DNA of 5,797 bases from positions 1 to 5,797 of the forward strand of contig JAFGIZ010000282.1 in NCBI GenBank assembly GCA_016929365.1, given 5' to 3'. This stretch comes from Lentisphaerota bacterium (GTDB taxonomy: Bacteria > Verrucomicrobiota > Kiritimatiellia > UBA8416 > JAFGIZ01). The notes under the pieces are model-generated. The model saw only the letters and a list, made by a program, of their open reading frames with translations, did no database searches and was not told the DNA's origin. The translations under genes and the position numbers were made by a program. This document shows positions 1 to 5,682 of the stretch, one piece after another (the stretch's first letter is position 1; every line of letters starts with the position of its first letter).

Positions 1-387
1 GCCCATCGCGAACTCGTCCATGTTGGTGCGCCCCAGGAACACCGCTCCCTCCGCCCGGAGCCGCGCCACGGCCGTCGCGTCATACGCCGCGGTGTAGCCC
101 TCCAGAATGCGCGACGCACACGTACAGGGCTGCCCCTTCACGTTCAACACGTCCTTGACGGCCAGCGGCACGCCCAGCAGCCTGCCCCGCGCCCCCCGCG
201 CCCGCGCCGCGTCCGCCGCCCGCGCCTGCGCCCGGGCGCTCTCCGCGTCCACCGTCAGGTACGCGTGCAGCGCCCCGTCCCGCGCCGCGATCGCCGCCAG
301 AACCGCCTCGACCAGATCCGCCGAGCTGCATGCCCCCCGCCCCAGCATCGCCAACGCACCGTGAACCGTTAACCCGTCCAGGTCCAT
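1..387 (-). CDS. gatA: Asp-tRNA(Asn)/Glu-tRNA(Gln) amidotransferase subunit A, N-terminal part (cut by window edge)
   Basis: GatA is the amidase subunit of GatCAB. It releases ammonia from glutamine (or asparagine) so that mischarged Glu-tRNA(Gln) or Asp-tRNA(Asn) can be amidated in the cytoplasm. The frame is open from an ATG at 387-385 to base 1, giving exactly 129 residues; the C-terminal two thirds lie outside. Visible amidase-signature motifs are GVPLAVKD (residues 72-79), whose Lys78 matches the catalytic lysine of the Ser-cisSer-Lys triad, then CASRILEGYTAAYDATAV and FLGRTNMDEFAMG (117-129). The last two are characteristic of GatA rather than of general amidases. Both catalytic serines lie beyond the window. 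The start is supported by a GAGGGG Shine-Dalgarno site six bases upstream that overlaps the hisD stop codon. Only 10 bases separate the two genes, so they are probably co-transcribed. GatC is often encoded just before gatA but is not seen here. Confidence 0.93.
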   Translation of the reverse strand, partial: MDLDGLTVHGALAMLGRGACSSADLVEAVLAAIAARDGALHAYLTVDAESARAQARAADAARARGARGRLLGVPLAVKDVLNVKGQPCTCASRILEGYTAAYDATAVARLRAEGAVFLGRTNMDEFAMG

Positions 388-393
388 CTGCCG

Positions 394-399
394 CCCCTC
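394..399 (-). promoter_or_regulatory. Shine-Dalgarno site of gatA, overlapping the hisD stop
   Basis: On the minus strand GAGGGG lies six bases before the gatA ATG and shares two bases with the hisD TGA. Terminating hisD ribosomes would therefore sit on the gatA initiation site, which supports translational coupling (inference). Confidence 0.65.
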
Positions 400-1792
400 A
401 CGACTCCGCCGCACGCGCACGCACCGCGCCGACGTGTTCGCCCGTCAGCCCTTCCGCGCGCGCCAGGGCCGCGACCACGGGCGCCAGGATGCGGACCGCC
501 TTCCGCGAGACCTGCAGGGTCGCGGGTTTTTTCAGAAACATGTCCACGCTCAAGCCGGCCGTGAACCGCGCCGCGCCGGCCGTGGGCAGCGTGTGGTTGG
601 GCCCCAGGTAGTCGCCCAGCGGAACCGGCGTGTACGCCCCCGCGAAAACCGCACCCGCGTTGCGCACGCGGCGCAGCAGCCGCGCCGGCTGCCTGACCAT
701 CAACTGCAGGTGCTCCGGGGCAAACGCGTTGGCAAAGTCCATGGCCGCGTCCAGCGAGTCCGCCGTGATAATGGCGCCGTAGCGCGCCAGCGCCTGCGCC
801 GCGATCCCCGCCAGCGGACCGCCGCCCGCCTCCAGAACCGCGCCCACCTGCCGCTCGACGTCCCGCGCCAGGCGCCGCGAGTCCGTGACCAGAACCGCAC
901 AGGCATCCGTGTCATGCTCGGCCTGCGCCACGAGATCCCGCGCCACCCACTCCGGGTCCGCCGAGGCGTCCGCGACAATCACCACTTCGCTCGGCCCGGC
1001 CAGAAAGTCAATCCCGCACGCCCCGCGGGCCGCCACGGCGGCCTTCGCCGCGGCGACGTAGATATTGCCCGGCCCCACGATCTTACTGACACGCGGTACG
1101 GACGGCGTCCCGTACGCCAGGGCCGCCACGGCCTGCGCCCCGCCGGCCCGGATCACGGCCGTGGCCCCCGCCAGGTCCGCCGCCGCCAGGATCCGCGGGT
1201 CGATGTCGCCGTCCCGGCTGGGCGGACTGCACACCACGATCTCCTTCACGCCCGCGACCCGGGCCGGCACAATGGTCATCAGCGCCGTCGAGATCAGCGC
1301 CGCCCTGCCCCCCGGCACGTACGCCCCCACCCGGTCCAGCGGAACGCGCAGCTGTCCGATCGTGAGCGCGGCGCCCCGCGCCGGTCCGCGCTTCACCGTC
1401 GTCCGCCGGCGCCAGCCCGACGCGCCCCCCGGCACGGCCTCCAGCTCGGCGGTGTGATACGCCGTAATGCAGTCCAGCGCCGTGCGCATCGCCGCATCCA
1501 GGTCCGGCATCCTGCGCGCAACCGCCCGCCGCGCCCGCCGCAGCTCCGCCGGGCTCACCACCAGGCGCTCCGCCGGCAACGCGACCCCGTCAAACTGCTT
1601 CGTGTACCGCCGCAGCGCGGCGTCCCCGCCCCGCCGTACGGCCTCGATAATCGCGTCCACGCGCGGCCGCACCGCCGCCATGCGCCCCCGGCTCCGCGCC
1701 AGGAGCGCCTCCCGCCGTTGGCGCGTCATCCCCCCCAGCGACTCCGCGCGCAGCACCGCCTTGATCCGTCGCCCTTTCACGGCAGCGAGCAT
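398..1792 (-). CDS. hisD: Histidinol dehydrogenase
   Basis: HisD is a cytoplasmic zinc enzyme that oxidises L-histidinol with two NAD+ to L-histidine, the last step of histidine synthesis. The 464-residue product carries the full family signature: VGAYVPGG (155-162), the KIVGPGN segment (237-243), IDFLAGPSE (261-269), QAEHD (290-294), APEHLQL (358-364), GDYLGPNHTLPT (393-404) and EGLTGEHV (447-454). By family knowledge Gln290, His293, Asp394 and His453 are the zinc ligands, and Glu360/His361 are the catalytic acid-base pair. All are present, so the enzyme should be active. The 464-residue length is somewhat long (E. coli HisD is 434). The first ATG has no clear Shine-Dalgarno site, and a good TTGACA box is placed so that transcription could begin inside the reading frame; an in-frame ATG at 1729-1727 would give 443 residues. 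I kept the upstream ATG because residues 9-18 still resemble a HisD N-terminus. No other his gene is visible. gatA follows after 10 bases. Confidence 0.96.
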   Translation of the reverse strand: MLAAVKGRRIKAVLRAESLGGMTRQRREALLARSRGRMAAVRPRVDAIIEAVRRGGDAALRRYTKQFDGVALPAERLVVSPAELRRARRAVARRMPDLDAAMRTALDCITAYHTAELEAVPGGASGWRRRTTVKRGPARGAALTIGQLRVPLDRVGAYVPGGRAALISTALMTIVPARVAGVKEIVVCSPPSRDGDIDPRILAAADLAGATAVIRAGGAQAVAALAYGTPSVPRVSKIVGPGNIYVAAAKAAVAARGACGIDFLAGPSEVVIVADASADPEWVARDLVAQAEHDTDACAVLVTDSRRLARDVERQVGAVLEAGGGPLAGIAAQALARYGAIITADSLDAAMDFANAFAPEHLQLMVRQPARLLRRVRNAGAVFAGAYTPVPLGDYLGPNHTLPTAGAARFTAGLSVDMFLKKPATLQVSRKAVRILAPVVAALARAEGLTGEHVGAVRARAAES

Positions 1793-1817
1793 AGGAATCG
1801 CACTTTGCCGGTGTCAA
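1788..1817 (-). promoter_or_regulatory. Candidate sigma70-type promoter for hisD-gatA
   Basis: The minus strand has a perfect TTGACA at 1817-1812, an 18-base spacer and TATGCT at 1793-1788 (4 of 6 matches to TATAAT). The -10 box overlaps the first hisD ATG (1792-1790), so the predicted transcript would start near 1781, inside the annotated frame. Either the real hisD start is the ATG at 1729, or a different and weaker upstream promoter (for example TAATAT at 1834-1829) is used. Its -35 overlaps the spacer of the opposite-facing promoter. Confidence 0.4.
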
Positions 1818-1833
1818 GCGGGTATGGTATATT
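1805..1833 (+). promoter_or_regulatory. Sigma70-type promoter of the flavodiiron gene
   Basis: TTGCCG (1805-1810), a 17-base spacer and TATATT (1828-1833, 5 of 6 matches) form a good housekeeping promoter in a locally AT-rich patch. The predicted transcript starts near 1840 and has a leader of about 25 bases. It occupies the same DNA as the leftward hisD promoter, so the two may compete for polymerase. Confidence 0.62.
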
Positions 1834-1853
1834 ACGCCTTTTGAATCCGTAAG

Positions 1854-1859
1854 AAAGGA
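1854..1859 (+). promoter_or_regulatory. Shine-Dalgarno site of the flavodiiron gene
   Basis: AAAGGA sits five bases before the ATG at 1865 and fixes that start codon. The encoded N-terminus also matches the usual beginning of the family. Confidence 0.7.
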
Positions 1860-1864
1860 ACCGC

Positions 1865-3034
1865 ATGCACGCGCGCAAGATCAACGACCGCGTCTCCTGG
1901 ATGGGCGCAATACACTGGAACCGGCGTCTGTTTGACTCCCTGATCCCCCTTCCGGACGGCACCAGCTATAACGCCTACCTCGTGCGCGGCAGCGAAAAAA
2001 CGGCCCTCCTCGATACGGCGGATCCGGCCATGCAGCACCTGCTCGACGCCCAGCTCGACGGCGTCGGGCAGATTGACTACCTCGTGGCCCATCATGCCGA
2101 ACAGGACCACGCGGGCGCCATCCCCGCGGTGCTCAAGCGCTACCCCGAGGCCGTCGTGATCACGTCCCCGAAGGCCAAGGGTATGCTGGTCGACCTGCTC
2201 TGCCTGCCCGAAGACAGGATCAGGACCCTGGAAGACGGCGAAACGCTCTCGCTCGGGGACGCCACCCTCGAATGCATCCACACGCCCTGGGTGCACTGGC
2301 CGGAAACCCTGTGCACCTACCTGCGGGAAGACCGTATCCTTTTTTCCTGCGATTTCTTCGGATCGCACCTGGCCACGACCGATCTTTACGTCCGGGACGA
2401 GGCACGCGTCTACGAGGCGGCCAAGCGGTACTACGCCGAAATCATGATGCCCTTCCGGCCGACGATCCGGCGCAACCTCGCCAAGGTCGAGGCGCACGAC
2501 GTGGCGCTCATCGCACCCAGCCACGGTCCGGTCTACGACCGCCCGGCCTTCATCCTGGACGCCTACAGGGACTGGGTGTCCGAAACCGTGAAGAACGAGG
2601 TGGTGCTGCCGTACGTCAGCATGCACGGCAGTACCCGGAAGATGGTGGAGGTGCTCGTGGGCGCCCTGGCGGCGCGGGACGTGACGGTCCATGTCTTCGA
2701 CCTTGCCGTGACCGACATCGGCAAGCTGGCCATCGCCCTGGTGGACGCCGCGACCCTCATTGTCGGCACGCCCACCGTCCACGTCGGACCGCATCCCGCC
2801 GTGTTCTACGCCGCCCACCTCGCCAACGCCCTGCGCCCCAAGCTGCGCTTCGCCGGCGTTATCGGGTCCTACGGCTGGAGCAGCAAGGCCGTCGAGCGCC
2901 TCGCCGCGCTGATCCCGAACCTCAAGGTCGACATTCTCGATCCCGTCCTCGCCCGCGGCTACCCCCGTCCCGCCGATATCAAGGCGCTCGAGGCGCTCGC
3001 CGAGACCGTCGCGGCGAAGCATCGTTCCCTCTGA
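1865..3034 (+). CDS. fprA: Flavodiiron protein (FprA-type A-flavoprotein; oxygen/nitric oxide reductase)
   Basis: This cytoplasmic enzyme reduces oxygen to water, or nitric oxide to nitrous oxide, and protects anaerobes. Its 389 residues have the standard two-domain build. Residues 1 to about 245 are the metallo-beta-lactamase-like diiron domain, and about 247-389 the FMN-binding flavodoxin domain. The expected iron ligands are all present: His77, Glu79 and Asp81 in HAEQDH (77-82), His144 in PWVHWPET, Asp163 in SCDFFGSH and His220 in APSHGPVYDRP. The flavodoxin phosphate loop is SMHGST (252-257), followed by GTPTVHVGPHP (301-311) and GSYGWSSKAVE (334-344). There is no rubredoxin or flavin-reductase extension and no rubredoxin gene beside it, so the electron donor (rubredoxin, F420H2 or other) cannot be told. 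It has its own promoter and Shine-Dalgarno site and appears monocistronic, diverging from hisD and converging on metX-metW with a 56-base overlap. Family assignment is firm; O2 versus NO preference and the symbol fprA are inferred from resemblance. Confidence 0.96.
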   Translation: MHARKINDRVSWMGAIHWNRRLFDSLIPLPDGTSYNAYLVRGSEKTALLDTADPAMQHLLDAQLDGVGQIDYLVAHHAEQDHAGAIPAVLKRYPEAVVITSPKAKGMLVDLLCLPEDRIRTLEDGETLSLGDATLECIHTPWVHWPETLCTYLREDRILFSCDFFGSHLATTDLYVRDEARVYEAAKRYYAEIMMPFRPTIRRNLAKVEAHDVALIAPSHGPVYDRPAFILDAYRDWVSETVKNEVVLPYVSMHGSTRKMVEVLVGALAARDVTVHVFDLAVTDIGKLAIALVDAATLIVGTPTVHVGPHPAVFYAAHLANALRPKLRFAGVIGSYGWSSKAVERLAALIPNLKVDILDPVLARGYPRPADIKALEALAETVAAKHRSL

Positions 3035-4769
3035 AATCCCGCCCGCGCGCAATCCGGGCGATCAGGCGTTCCGCGCCCCGGCGGCGCGACCCGCCCCCGG
3101 CCGCCCGCACCATGTCCAGCACGCGTATCCCCTCCCGCCGGCAAAGGTCCGTGAAATCCGCACGCGTGAACGGAAAGGCGGTCTCCTGCCCCTCCCGCGG
3201 TATCCGGCCCAGGAGCCCGATCGATACGCGGTACGACCAGGCGCCGAAATCCACAAAACTCACGACCCCCTCCCGCGCAATGCGCAGCATCTCCCGCAGC
3301 ACGGCGTCCGGACGGCGCACGACCGGCAACGTCTCGCTCAGCACCGCGCAGTCGTACGCCCCGTCCGGAAGCCATGCCAGGCCCTCGTCGATATCGCCTT
3401 GCAGCGCGTCGTGTCCCCGGTCCAGCACGGCAATCACGTTGTCGAGGTCGATATCCACACCCACCCCCGTCGCGCCCCGCCGCTCGGCCAGCAGCGCCAA
3501 CAGATCGCCGTTGCCGCACCCCAGGTCCACCACGCGCCCTCCCCGCGGGACCATCGCCGCAATGCGCTCGAACGCCGTTCGCTCCGACGCGGCGGGCGGC
3601 TGCCCGCCGCCCCGCCTGCCGACCCACGGCAGAAACGCGCGGATGGCGTCCGAGAGGTGCTCCACGTCCAACAGGAACGCGTCGTGCCCGTACGGAGCCT
3701 GGAGCCTGCAGCACGACACCCGCTTACCCGCACGCAGCAGGCCCTCGGCCAGCGCCATGGACTGCCCGGGCGGAAACAGCCAGTCGGAACTCAGCGCCAC
3801 AACCAGGAACCGCGCCCGCACGCTCGCAAACGCCGCCTCCAGCGTTCCGAACTCTTCCTCCAGGTCGTAGCGGTCCATGGCATCCGTAATCGCCAGGTAG
3901 GCGTTCGCGTCGAACCGCTCGACCAGCTTGCGGCCCTGGTAGCGCAAATACCGCTCGATTTCGAACCGGTGCGGGGCCGGCCCGTCACCCGTCTCCGGCG
4001 TCTCCTTGCGGCGCCCGAATTTGCGCTGCATCATCTCGGGCGACAGATACGTGATATGCCCGATCTGCCGCGCATGCGCCAGGCCCCAGTCCGGCCGCCG
4101 GTCCCGGCCGTAATAATCGCCCCCCGCCCACCCCGGATCCGACATGATGGCGTCGCGCGCCACGAGGTCGAACGCCAGGGCCTGCGGCGAAAGCGAGGCC
4201 CCGGACGCAATGCAAATGCAGCGGTCCACGCAGTCCGGATAACGCAGGCTCCATTCCAGCACCTGCATGCCGCCCAGCGAACCGCCGATAACCGCCGCCA
4301 GCCGCGCAATGCCGAGCTGTTCGAGGAACAGCTTCTGGACACGCACCATGTCGGTTACCGTAACCGGCGGAAACGCCGAGCCGTAGGGACGGCCCGTGGC
4401 GGGATGGATTGAAGACGGGCCGGTTGTTCCGCCGCAGCCGCCGAGAATATTGGCGCACACGACGTGGTAGTAGTCGGTGTCAATGCCCTTGCCCGGCCCG
4501 ACCATTTCGTCCCACCAGCCGGGCTTCTCATCGTCCGGGGCATGCCGTCCCGCGACGTGCGCGTCGCCCGTCAACGCATGGCAGATGTAGACGGTGTTGT
4601 CCTTTTCCGCGGAAAGCCGCCCGTACGTCTCGTAGGCAACCTCGACGCGCGGCAGGCGGCCGCCGCGCTGGAGCGCCAAGCCCTCCGGCGGCAGCGCCAG
4701 CGTGAGGGTCCGTGGCTCGACCACGCCGATGCCCGATCCGTCTCTGCCGTCCGCGCCGGCCCTGTCCAT
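2979..4769 (-). CDS. metX: Homoserine O-acyltransferase MetX fused to MetW-type methyltransferase-fold domain
   Basis: One uninterrupted 596-residue chain holds two proteins that are usually separate. Residues about 15-382 are MetX, an alpha/beta-hydrolase that acylates homoserine (usually from acetyl-CoA) for methionine synthesis. It shows NILGGCGGTTGPSS (107-120), the nucleophile elbow GGSLGGM with Ser164, DPGWAGGDY (211-219), Asp329 in SSDWLFPPG and His362 in YGHDAFL, so the catalytic triad is intact. Residues 383-395 are a Gly/Pro-rich linker. Residues about 396-575 are MetW: VVDLGCGNGDLLALL (413-427) is the SAM-binding loop, followed by GVDID, QGDIDEGL (457-464), LSETLPVVRRPDAVLREMLR (477-496) and VSFVDFGAW. 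MetW is a partner of MetX of uncertain biochemical role. The last 20 or so basic residues overlap the flavodiiron gene and look unstructured. The ATG at 4769 is chosen because GGAGG precedes it and the MetX homology starts just after. An upstream in-frame ATG at 4955 would run into the divergent larE-like gene. Acetyl versus succinyl specificity cannot be told reliably from sequence. Confidence 0.94.
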   Translation of the reverse strand: MDRAGADGRDGSGIGVVEPRTLTLALPPEGLALQRGGRLPRVEVAYETYGRLSAEKDNTVYICHALTGDAHVAGRHAPDDEKPGWWDEMVGPGKGIDTDYYHVVCANILGGCGGTTGPSSIHPATGRPYGSAFPPVTVTDMVRVQKLFLEQLGIARLAAVIGGSLGGMQVLEWSLRYPDCVDRCICIASGASLSPQALAFDLVARDAIMSDPGWAGGDYYGRDRRPDWGLAHARQIGHITYLSPEMMQRKFGRRKETPETGDGPAPHRFEIERYLRYQGRKLVERFDANAYLAITDAMDRYDLEEEFGTLEAAFASVRARFLVVALSSDWLFPPGQSMALAEGLLRAGKRVSCCRLQAPYGHDAFLLDVEHLSDAIRAFLPWVGRRGGGQPPAASERTAFERIAAMVPRGGRVVDLGCGNGDLLALLAERRGATGVGVDIDLDNVIAVLDRGHDALQGDIDEGLAWLPDGAYDCAVLSETLPVVRRPDAVLREMLRIAREGVVSFVDFGAWSYRVSIGLLGRIPREGQETAFPFTRADFTDLCRREGIRVLDMVRAAGGGSRRRGAERLIARIARGRDFRGNDASPRRSRRAPRAP

Positions 4770-4773
4770 CCTG

Positions 4774-4778
4774 CCTCC
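4774..4778 (-). promoter_or_regulatory. Shine-Dalgarno site of metX-metW
   Basis: GGAGG on the minus strand, in a GGGGGAGG run, lies four bases before the ATG at 4769-4767. It decides this start over the in-frame upstream ATG codons at 4826 and 4955. Confidence 0.65.
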
Positions 4779-4800
4779 CCCGGCCCGACGGCGCTGCTTA

Positions 4801-4850
4801 CGTTTGCCTCGAGCCGCTCCATACATATAGACTATCCCCGTGAATGTAAA
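4801..4850. promoter_or_regulatory. Divergent promoter region between metX-metW and larE-like gene
   Basis: This AT-richer patch lies between two divergent genes. Rightward, TTGCCT (4804-4809), a 16-base spacer and TATAGA (4826-4831) would start transcription near 4838, only a couple of bases from the GTG at 4840. Leftward, TTTACA (4850-4845) with TATGTA (4827-4822, 17-base spacer) or TATATG (4829-4824, 15-base spacer) could serve metX-metW, with a leader of about 50 bases. The -10 elements overlap, and ATAG-A-CTAT (4827-4835) is a small inverted repeat within them. No known riboswitch fold or MetJ-type box was recognised. The exact boxes are tentative. Confidence 0.42.
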
Positions 4851-5682
4851 CAGATTCGATGTTCCTGCTCCCGCGGAAGGCGAAGCCGCCGTCCGCCGCC
4901 TCCTGCGCGCTACCGGCGGCGTCGCCGTCGCGCTCTCGGGCGGCGTCGACAGCACCTACCTCGCCGCCGTCGCCGTCGACACGCTGCAGGACCGTGCCCT
5001 GGCCGTCACGGTCTGCTCCCCGCTTCACCCGCCGCGCGAACGGGCGGCCGCAGCCCGCCTCGCCGCCGCACTCGGCATCGCCCACGTCAGCGTGTCCGCC
5101 GACCCGCTCGGCCTGCCCGGCTTTGCCGACAACCCGCCCGACCGCTGCTACCGCTGCAAATCCCTCATGTACGCGCGCATCCGCGAGGCGGCCCGCGCAC
5201 GCGGCCTCGAGGCCGTCGCCGACGGCACCAACGCCGACGACCGCGAAGCCGACCGGCCCGGCCTCCGCGCCGCCCGCGAATACGGCATCCTCACCCCCCT
5301 GCGCGACGCGGGACTCGGCAAGCAGGCCGTGCGGGCCCTCGCCCGCGCCCGCGGCCTGCCCAACGCCGATCAGCCCGCCCAGTCCTGCCTGGCCACCCGT
5401 TTTCCCCACGGCGCCCGACTGACCCCCGCCGCGCTCCGGGCGGTCGATCAATTCGAGCACGCGCTCCATGCGCTGGGGTTCGCCGTCTGCCGCGCCCGCT
5501 GCCACGGCAGCCGGGTCCGCCTCGAGCTCGAGCCCGGCGCGATCGCGCAGGCCGCCGCACCGGCCGTTCGCGCACGCATCCTTGCCGCCGCGCACGACGC
5601 CGGCTTCGCCTCCGCCGCCCTCGATCTCGCCGGGTATCGCCCGGCCCACCCGAACCCCCCGCCCGAAGGACGCACACCATGA
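4840..5682 (+). CDS. larE: LarE-type ATP-dependent PP-loop sulfur transferase
   Basis: LarE enzymes adenylate the carboxylates of the pyridinium nickel-pincer-cofactor precursor and replace them with thiocarboxylates. The 280-residue length matches the family (about 276). Visible are the PP-loop SGGVDS (33-38), CSPLHPPRERAAA (59-71), NPPDRCYRCKS (98-108), DGTNADDREADRPGLRAARE (128-147), ILTPLRD and SCLATRFPHG (182-191). Cys183 corresponds to the sulfur-donating cysteine of Lactobacillus LarE. Cys103 and Cys106 form the extra CxxC pair that, with that cysteine, binds a [4Fe-4S] cluster in the three-cysteine LarE variants. The start is a GTG; the in-frame stop at 4828-4830 allows no earlier start. 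There is no Shine-Dalgarno site, and the candidate promoter implies an almost leaderless transcript. The TGA overlaps the cysK ATG by four bases (ATGA), so the two are co-translated. No larA, larB or larC is in view, so nickel-pincer synthesis is not proven and a different sulfur acceptor is possible. Confidence 0.9.
   Translation: MNVNRFDVPAPAEGEAAVRRLLRATGGVAVALSGGVDSTYLAAVAVDTLQDRALAVTVCSPLHPPRERAAAARLAAALGIAHVSVSADPLGLPGFADNPPDRCYRCKSLMYARIREAARARGLEAVADGTNADDREADRPGLRAAREYGILTPLRDAGLGKQAVRALARARGLPNADQPAQSCLATRFPHGARLTPAALRAVDQFEHALHALGFAVCRARCHGSRVRLELEPGAIAQAAAPAVRARILAAAHDAGFASAALDLAGYRPAHPNPPPEGRTP
5666..5670 (+). promoter_or_regulatory. Shine-Dalgarno site of cysK inside the end of larE
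   Basis: AAGGA lies eight bases before the cysK ATG and within the last larE codons. This is consistent with coupled or direct re-initiation at the ATGA junction. Confidence 0.6.

Noticed and set aside
434..1852. A 472-codon open frame on the plus strand, antisense to hisD
   Set aside because: The product is an Arg/Pro/His-rich low-complexity chain, typical of a high-GC shadow frame. hisD on the other strand has every catalytic residue.
1832..3052. A 406-codon open frame on the minus strand, antisense to the whole flavodiiron gene
   Set aside because: The translation has no recognisable domain. Its openness follows from the GC-rich third positions of the real gene on the other strand.
3041..3059. 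Stem GCCCG/CGGGC just after the flavodiiron stop as a terminator
   Set aside because: The stem is only five base pairs, has no T-run on either strand, and lies inside the metX-metW coding region.
2272..3870. A 532-codon plus-strand frame crossing the flavodiiron/metX-metW junction
   Set aside because: It overlaps two well-supported genes in other frames and its translation is Arg/Pro/Ser-rich with no domain.
4770..4839. SAM-II or other SAM riboswitch in the metX leader
   Set aside because: The leader is short and does not contain the conserved segments of SAM-II as I know them. No convincing pseudoknot was found.
4770..4955. A 62-residue N-terminal extension of MetX from the ATG at 4955
   Set aside because: It is low-complexity, would overlap the larE coding region on the opposite strand, and MetX homology plus a Shine-Dalgarno site point to the ATG at 4769.
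5521..5532. A 12-base perfect palindrome, CTCGAGCTCGAG
   Set aside because: It is simply the codons for Leu-Glu-Leu-Glu inside larE in a strongly C/G-ending codon bias.
4798..5649. A 283-codon minus-strand frame antisense to larE
   Set aside because: Gly/Ala-rich shadow. The larE frame on the plus strand carries the PP-loop and the conserved cysteines.
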